From Dietzia psychralcaliphila (GTDB taxonomy: Bacteria; Actinomycetota; Actinomycetes; Mycobacteriales; Mycobacteriaceae): a stretch of 64,000 bases of DNA. The position numbers and the translations under genes are program-made. Where the stretch lies: NCBI RefSeq assembly GCF_003096095.1, contig NZ_CP015453.1, positions 2,790,001-2,854,000 on the forward strand, in the 5' to 3' direction. Below, piece after piece: positions 60,722-64,000 of this stretch. The notes beneath the pieces were generated by a model. It ran no database searches. It saw nothing but the letters and a program-made list of their open reading frames with translations, and was not told where the DNA came from. The number at the start of each line of letters is the position of its first letter. The first letter of the stretch is position 1.

Positions 60722-61851
60722 AGGTCGAGTGGGTGCCGTTCGGGGAGGTCTTCCGCATGGAACGGGAGCCCGTTGCCATCGAACCAACGGCCGAGTATCG
60801 GAAAATCGGAATCCTATCGTGGGGCAAGGGTTTGATTCGCTACCCCGCGTGCGCAGGGACTGAAATGGGGTCGATGAAGTACTTCACTTTTCCTGCGCCT
60901 TCCCTCATCTTCAGTAACATCCAAGCTTGGGAAGGTGCTGCGGCACTCGCAGAACCTGCTGACGAATCGAGGGTTTGCTCAAGTCGGTTCTACCCGTACG
61001 TACCCCGAGCCGAGAGCCTTGCCTGCCTGGATTTCTTCGGGCAGTTCTTCAGATCGACCGCCGGGCACGAACTGATGCGCCGCTGTAGCCCCGGAACCCA
61101 GGTGCGAAACAAGCTCTTGAGCCGCGCGAAACTTGAGAGTGCTCTCGTCCCGCTCCCCTCGCTCGCTGACCAGACCCGAATCGCCGAGCATCTGCATCAG
61201 TTAGGCAACACTTCCGATTTAGATCGCAAAGGCTCCGTCGTTGAACCGCTGCATTCGCTCCTCGAACACGTTCGAACTAGCGCGCCTCACGTCCCCTTAG
61301 GGGAGGTATTCGAACTCGAACGTCGTACAGCAAAAATTGAGCCCGGCTCGACAGCTACGGAGATCGGGTTAAGGTCCTTCGGAAAGGGCGCCTTTGCGAA
61401 GACCCCACGTGACGGAGCGGACATCGGCGAAAAGCGGGTGTTCTGGGTCGAGAAAGACGATTTGTTGATAAGCAACGTCTTCGCCTGGGAAGGGGCCGTC
61501 GCCATTGCCGAGTCCCACCATTCTGGGCTAATTGGCTCGCACAGGTTCATGACTTGGGTAGCGGATTCAGCCAGAGTCAATCCTCGATTCATTGCGGCGC
61601 ACCTGACCAATCCGAACGGGATTAAAAGCCTGGCGGAATGCTCACCAGGTTCAGCCGGACGGAATAGGACGCTTTCGGTCAAGAATTGCGCGAACGTGTC
61701 AATTCCGCTACCTGATCTTGCGACTCAGAACCGAGTCAGCGAGTTGTCGCTTCAACGAGATCGAACGAACGCGCTCCGCGCCCGCCGCAACGAACTCGCG
61801 GCCGCACTACTTCCCTCCGCCCGGAACGAGATCTTCACCGCGATGCGCTGA
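60718..61851 (+). CDS. hsdS: type I restriction-modification specificity subunit HsdS
   Basis: This 377-aa protein sets the DNA target. It has two related target-recognition halves, each with a VPxGEVF start, an FSNIQAWEGA/ISNVFAWEGA core and a CSPGxxxRNxxLS stretch. Each half ends in the Q-R/N-x-I/V-xE-type helix that spaces the two domains. Base composition is more A/T-rich than the neighbours, a common sign of exchange in hsdS. GTG 60718 overlaps hsdM by 4 nt. Its end overlaps radC by 17 bp tail to tail. The target sequence cannot be read from this. Confidence 0.93.
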   Translation: MKVEWVPFGEVFRMEREPVAIEPTAEYRKIGILSWGKGLIRYPACAGTEMGSMKYFTFPAPSLIFSNIQAWEGAAALAEPADESRVCSSRFYPYVPRAESLACLDFFGQFFRSTAGHELMRRCSPGTQVRNKLLSRAKLESALVPLPSLADQTRIAEHLHQLGNTSDLDRKGSVVEPLHSLLEHVRTSAPHVPLGEVFELERRTAKIEPGSTATEIGLRSFGKGAFAKTPRDGADIGEKRVFWVEKDDLLISNVFAWEGAVAIAESHHSGLIGSHRFMTWVADSARVNPRFIAAHLTNPNGIKSLAECSPGSAGRNRTLSVKNCANVSIPLPDLATQNRVSELSLQRDRTNALRARRNELAAALLPSARNEIFTAMR

Positions 61852-62503
61852 CGCTCCGCCAGGCGTCGCCGGCCACCACAACGTGGTCGAGGAAGCGGAG
61901 TCCCACCTCCTCCGCGGCGGATCGGATCCGGTCGGTGGCGGCGCGGTCGGCGGCACTCGGAGTGGGATCCCCCGCCGGGTGATTGTGCGCGAGCGCGAAG
62001 GCGGCCCCATCGTGACGCAACGCGACGGCCAACACTTCACGGATCGGCAGGCTCGTCGTCGTCGACCCTCCCCGCGCCACCGACTCCACACGCGTCACCC
62101 GGTTGCGGCCGTCGGCCACCACCACCAGGACCTCCTCCCGCGTGGCGGAGCCGATCACGGGGATGGCGACGGTGGCGATGTCAGCCGACGAGCCGAGGAT
62201 CCGCCCCTCGGCCGGGCCCTGGACGCGGCCGGCGAGCGCGAACGCCGCCACGATCCGGCATGCCTTGGCCGGGCCGATTCCAGGCAACCGGCCGAGGTCC
62301 GCCGCGGTGGCCCGGGCCAGTCCGGCGAGCGAGCCGAACTCGGCAACGAGCCGCGTGGCCAGAGCGACCGCGTTCTGACCCGCCACACCGGACCCGACAT
62401 GGATGGCGATCAGCTCGGTGTCGCTGAGAGCTGCAGGACCGAAACGTACGAGCCGCTCACGAGGGAGGTCGTGGGCGGGGAGATCCCTGAACGGGGTGGC
62501 CAT
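61835..62503 (-). CDS. radC: RadC/JAMM-domain protein
   Basis: This 222-aa protein has a helix-hairpin-helix part (about residues 45-80, with LGRLPGIGPAKACRIVAAF) and a JAB/MPN domain with the metal motif HNHPAGDPTPSAAD (about 175-188). Despite its old name its role in repair is not proven. RadC genes are common in mobile and defence regions, which fits the hsd neighbour. ATG 62503 is preferred; TACGGT 7 nt upstream suggests a leaderless transcript. Its 3' end overlaps hsdS. Confidence 0.92.
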   Translation of the reverse strand: MATPFRDLPAHDLPRERLVRFGPAALSDTELIAIHVGSGVAGQNAVALATRLVAEFGSLAGLARATAADLGRLPGIGPAKACRIVAAFALAGRVQGPAEGRILGSSADIATVAIPVIGSATREEVLVVVADGRNRVTRVESVARGGSTTTSLPIREVLAVALRHDGAAFALAHNHPAGDPTPSAADRAATDRIRSAAEEVGLRFLDHVVVAGDAWRSVSASR

Positions 62504-62949
62504 GGGACCGACCGTAGGTAGCCGGCCACCATAGCGTCCACCCCTCGAAGCGCCTTGTGGAAGATGTCGACAACCATCCACAGGACCATGGAGCCAACCC
62601 GACTGTGCGGGCACTAAGACGCCAGGCGGTTAGTCGCGCATTCGGAGCGCAAACTGGGATTGTCGCCGAACGCGGCGGCCATACGGTGTCCATCCCACCG
62701 GACCGCGGGGGCTGGCCGCGACCGGGGTCATCGGCGCAGCGGACGGCGGCGGGGCCATACTCGGGTCCCGGCTCGCGAACACCCGCTGTAGGTCCCAAAC
62801 GCCACAGCATCGGCTCAGGCGTTGGACACCGCAATGGGCATCTGCGGGCGCTCGGCAGTCAGTCCGGTCTACGCGGCGCAACGGGGTAGCGGCGCGGCTC
62901 GCGATGGGTTGGCTCGGGGGGGCACAGCCCCGGATAGGGTCTGCAGACC
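62504..62949. other. 446-bp gap between radC and menE
   Basis: No open frame here looks like a real protein; those present are Arg/Pro/Gly-rich shadows. It holds the radC promoter region (near 62511-62516) and probably that of menE. The centre (about 62580-62690) is somewhat richer in A/T than its flanks and may be a decayed gene end or the scar of the defence-island insertion. Confidence 0.5.
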
Positions 62950-64000
62950 ATGGCCAAACCCTGCGACATGCCCGCCACCCGTGAGCTGCGCACCCTGCCC
63001 GTCCCCGGCGGCCCGGCAGTGGCCGAGCTGTTCCCGACGTTCGAGCAACTGCTGGCCGACCGCGGCCCCGCGCTACTGCCGGTCCCGGCCGACGATCCCG
63101 CCCGCACACTGCTCCTCGAGCGGACCCAGCGGCCGGGAGAACCGATCGACGACCGCGCCGCCCTCGTGGTGAGCACCTCCGGCTCGACCGGCGACCCCAA
63201 GGGCGCGATGCTGTCGGCCGCCGCGTTGGCCGCCTCGGCTTCCGCCACTGATGTGTTTCTCGGCGGGCCGGGCCGCTGGCTCCTGGCGCTTCCCGGGCAC
63301 CACATCGCGGGCCTGCAGGTGATCCTGCGAAGCCTGCGAGCCGGCCACGAGCCGGTGGTGGTGGACGTGACCGGAGGATTTGATCCCGCCGCGCTGCCCG
63401 ACGCGGTCGCCGCCTGCACGGGTTCGCAGACCAACGCGGGCGGCGCGACACGCGCGTACACCTCCCTGGTCCCCGGCCAGCTGGCCAAGGTCTTCGACGA
63501 GGGCCCACCCGAGGCCGTCGCCGCCCTGGCCTCGCTCGACGCCGTGCTGCTGGGCGGGGCCGCGGCCGCGCCGGTGCTGCTCGCCCGCGCCGCTCGGGCC
63601 GGGATCCGGGTGGTGCGGACCTACGGCATGAGCGAGACCGCCGGCGGGTGCGTCTACGACGGTCTGCCGCTCGACGGGGTGGAGATGGAGATCGACGACG
63701 ACGAGGGGCGCGTCTGGCTGGCCGGACCGCAGCTGGCGCTGGGGTACCGGAACGCACCCGGTCACCCGGCGTTCGCCCGGCAGGGGTGGTTCCGCACCGA
63801 CGACGCCGGTCGGGTCGGCGAGGATGGCAGACTGCGGATCCTCGGGAGGCTCGACGAGGCGTTGAGTGTGGGTGGATTGACGCTCCTCCCGCAAGCGGTC
63901 GAGGACGCGCTCCGGCGGCACGCCGCGGTGGTCGACGTCGTCGTCGTCGGGATCCCGGATGCCCGCCTCGGCACACTGCCCGTCGCGGCGGTCACTCTGC
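62950..64000 (+). CDS. menE: o-succinylbenzoate-CoA ligase MenE (partial, runs off the window)
   Basis: 350 codons of an ANL-superfamily ligase are visible, and the C-terminal end is cut off. Features are the phosphate-binding loop STSGSTGDPKGA (about residues 76-87), LPGHHIAGLQV (about 115-125), RTYGMSETAGGCVYDG (about 223-238) and the GWFRTDDAGRV plus GRLDEALSVGG hinge (about 280-306). It activates o-succinylbenzoate for MenB. It lies about 7.7 kb from menB because of the hsd-abiE-radC block. It may also serve with menC and menB as a set. Confidence 0.92.
   Translation, partial: MAKPCDMPATRELRTLPVPGGPAVAELFPTFEQLLADRGPALLPVPADDPARTLLLERTQRPGEPIDDRAALVVSTSGSTGDPKGAMLSAAALAASASATDVFLGGPGRWLLALPGHHIAGLQVILRSLRAGHEPVVVDVTGGFDPAALPDAVAACTGSQTNAGGATRAYTSLVPGQLAKVFDEGPPEAVAALASLDAVLLGGAAAAPVLLARAARAGIRVVRTYGMSETAGGCVYDGLPLDGVEMEIDDDEGRVWLAGPQLALGYRNAPGHPAFARQGWFRTDDAGRVGEDGRLRILGRLDEALSVGGLTLLPQAVEDALRRHAAVVDVVVVGIPDARLGTLPVAAVTL

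Noticed and set aside
60718-61851. hsdS as two separate truncated genes
   Set aside because: The frame is continuous with no internal stop, and two recognition halves in one chain are normal for HsdS.
62561-62590. TTGTGGAAG and ATCCACAGG look like two facing DnaA boxes
   Set aside because: Each matches the box imperfectly, there are only two, and no dnaA, dnaN or A/T-rich unwinding region is near.

Overview
The window is high-GC actinobacterial DNA from the mycolic-acid-bearing Mycobacteriales. The evidence is an Mce lipid-import operon with its Mkl ATPase, HadA/HadB dehydratases beside secE-nusG, an MgtA-type mannosyltransferase inside a menaquinone cluster, a WS/DGAT acyltransferase, and a C50 carotenoid cluster with a fused lycopene cyclase/elongase. 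That carotenoid fusion makes Dietzia or a close relative the best guess. This is inferred from gene content only. Almost every position is coding, and 4-nt ATGA/GTGA stop-start overlaps are the rule inside operons.

Layout. (1) 1-14,845, minus strand: rplJ-rplL, a strong terminator, then mkl-yrbEA-yrbEB-mceABCDEF and two Mce-associated membrane proteins, then rpoB, which leaves the window inside the rifampicin region. A complete Mce importer therefore sits between rplL and rpoB. (2) 14,978-19,133: a lipid-kinase-like protein, a TetR regulator, a class III CoA-transferase and an HMG-CoA-lyase-like enzyme. (3) 19,308-23,390, minus: hadA-hadB, tRNA-Trp, secE, nusG, rplK, rplA. (4) 23,487-30,782: an IlvG-like ThDP enzyme, then a CitAB-type two-component system divergent from tctCBA (tricarboxylate uptake). 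(5) 30,843-37,560: tRNA-Met, tRNA-Thr, a glycosyltransferase, the carotenoid operon crtE-crtB-crtI-crtYe-crtYf/Eb, and tRNA-Tyr. (6) 37,706-41,141: yajQ and modABC (molybdate uptake). (7) 41,293-64,000: a menaquinone region in mycobacterial-type order (polyprenyl synthase, menJ, menG, mgtA, DUF3592-like protein, menD, later menC, menB and menE). It is interrupted by a WYL regulator and two DinB proteins, by WS/DGAT and a flavin reductase, and, between menB and menE, by a defence island.

The defence island (55,258-61,851) is the most unusual part. A type I restriction gene hsdR is followed by an 84-bp A/T-rich gap with a perfect 10-bp inverted repeat. Then come abiEi (antitoxin/repressor), abiEii (nucleotidyltransferase toxin), hsdM and hsdS, each overlapping the next by 4 nt. 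The modification half of the R-M system and an AbiE toxin-antitoxin pair thus look like one translationally coupled operon behind a probable AbiEi operator, while hsdR has its own apparent leaderless promoter.

Regulatory signals stand out. Several genes have a TAnnnT -10-like hexamer (often TAGCGT) 6-8 nt before the start codon, which suggests leaderless mRNAs. menB and menC share one nearly symmetrical 10-bp element that supplies a -10 on both strands. Strong hairpin terminators follow rplL, rplA, nusG, tctA and tRNA-Tyr.
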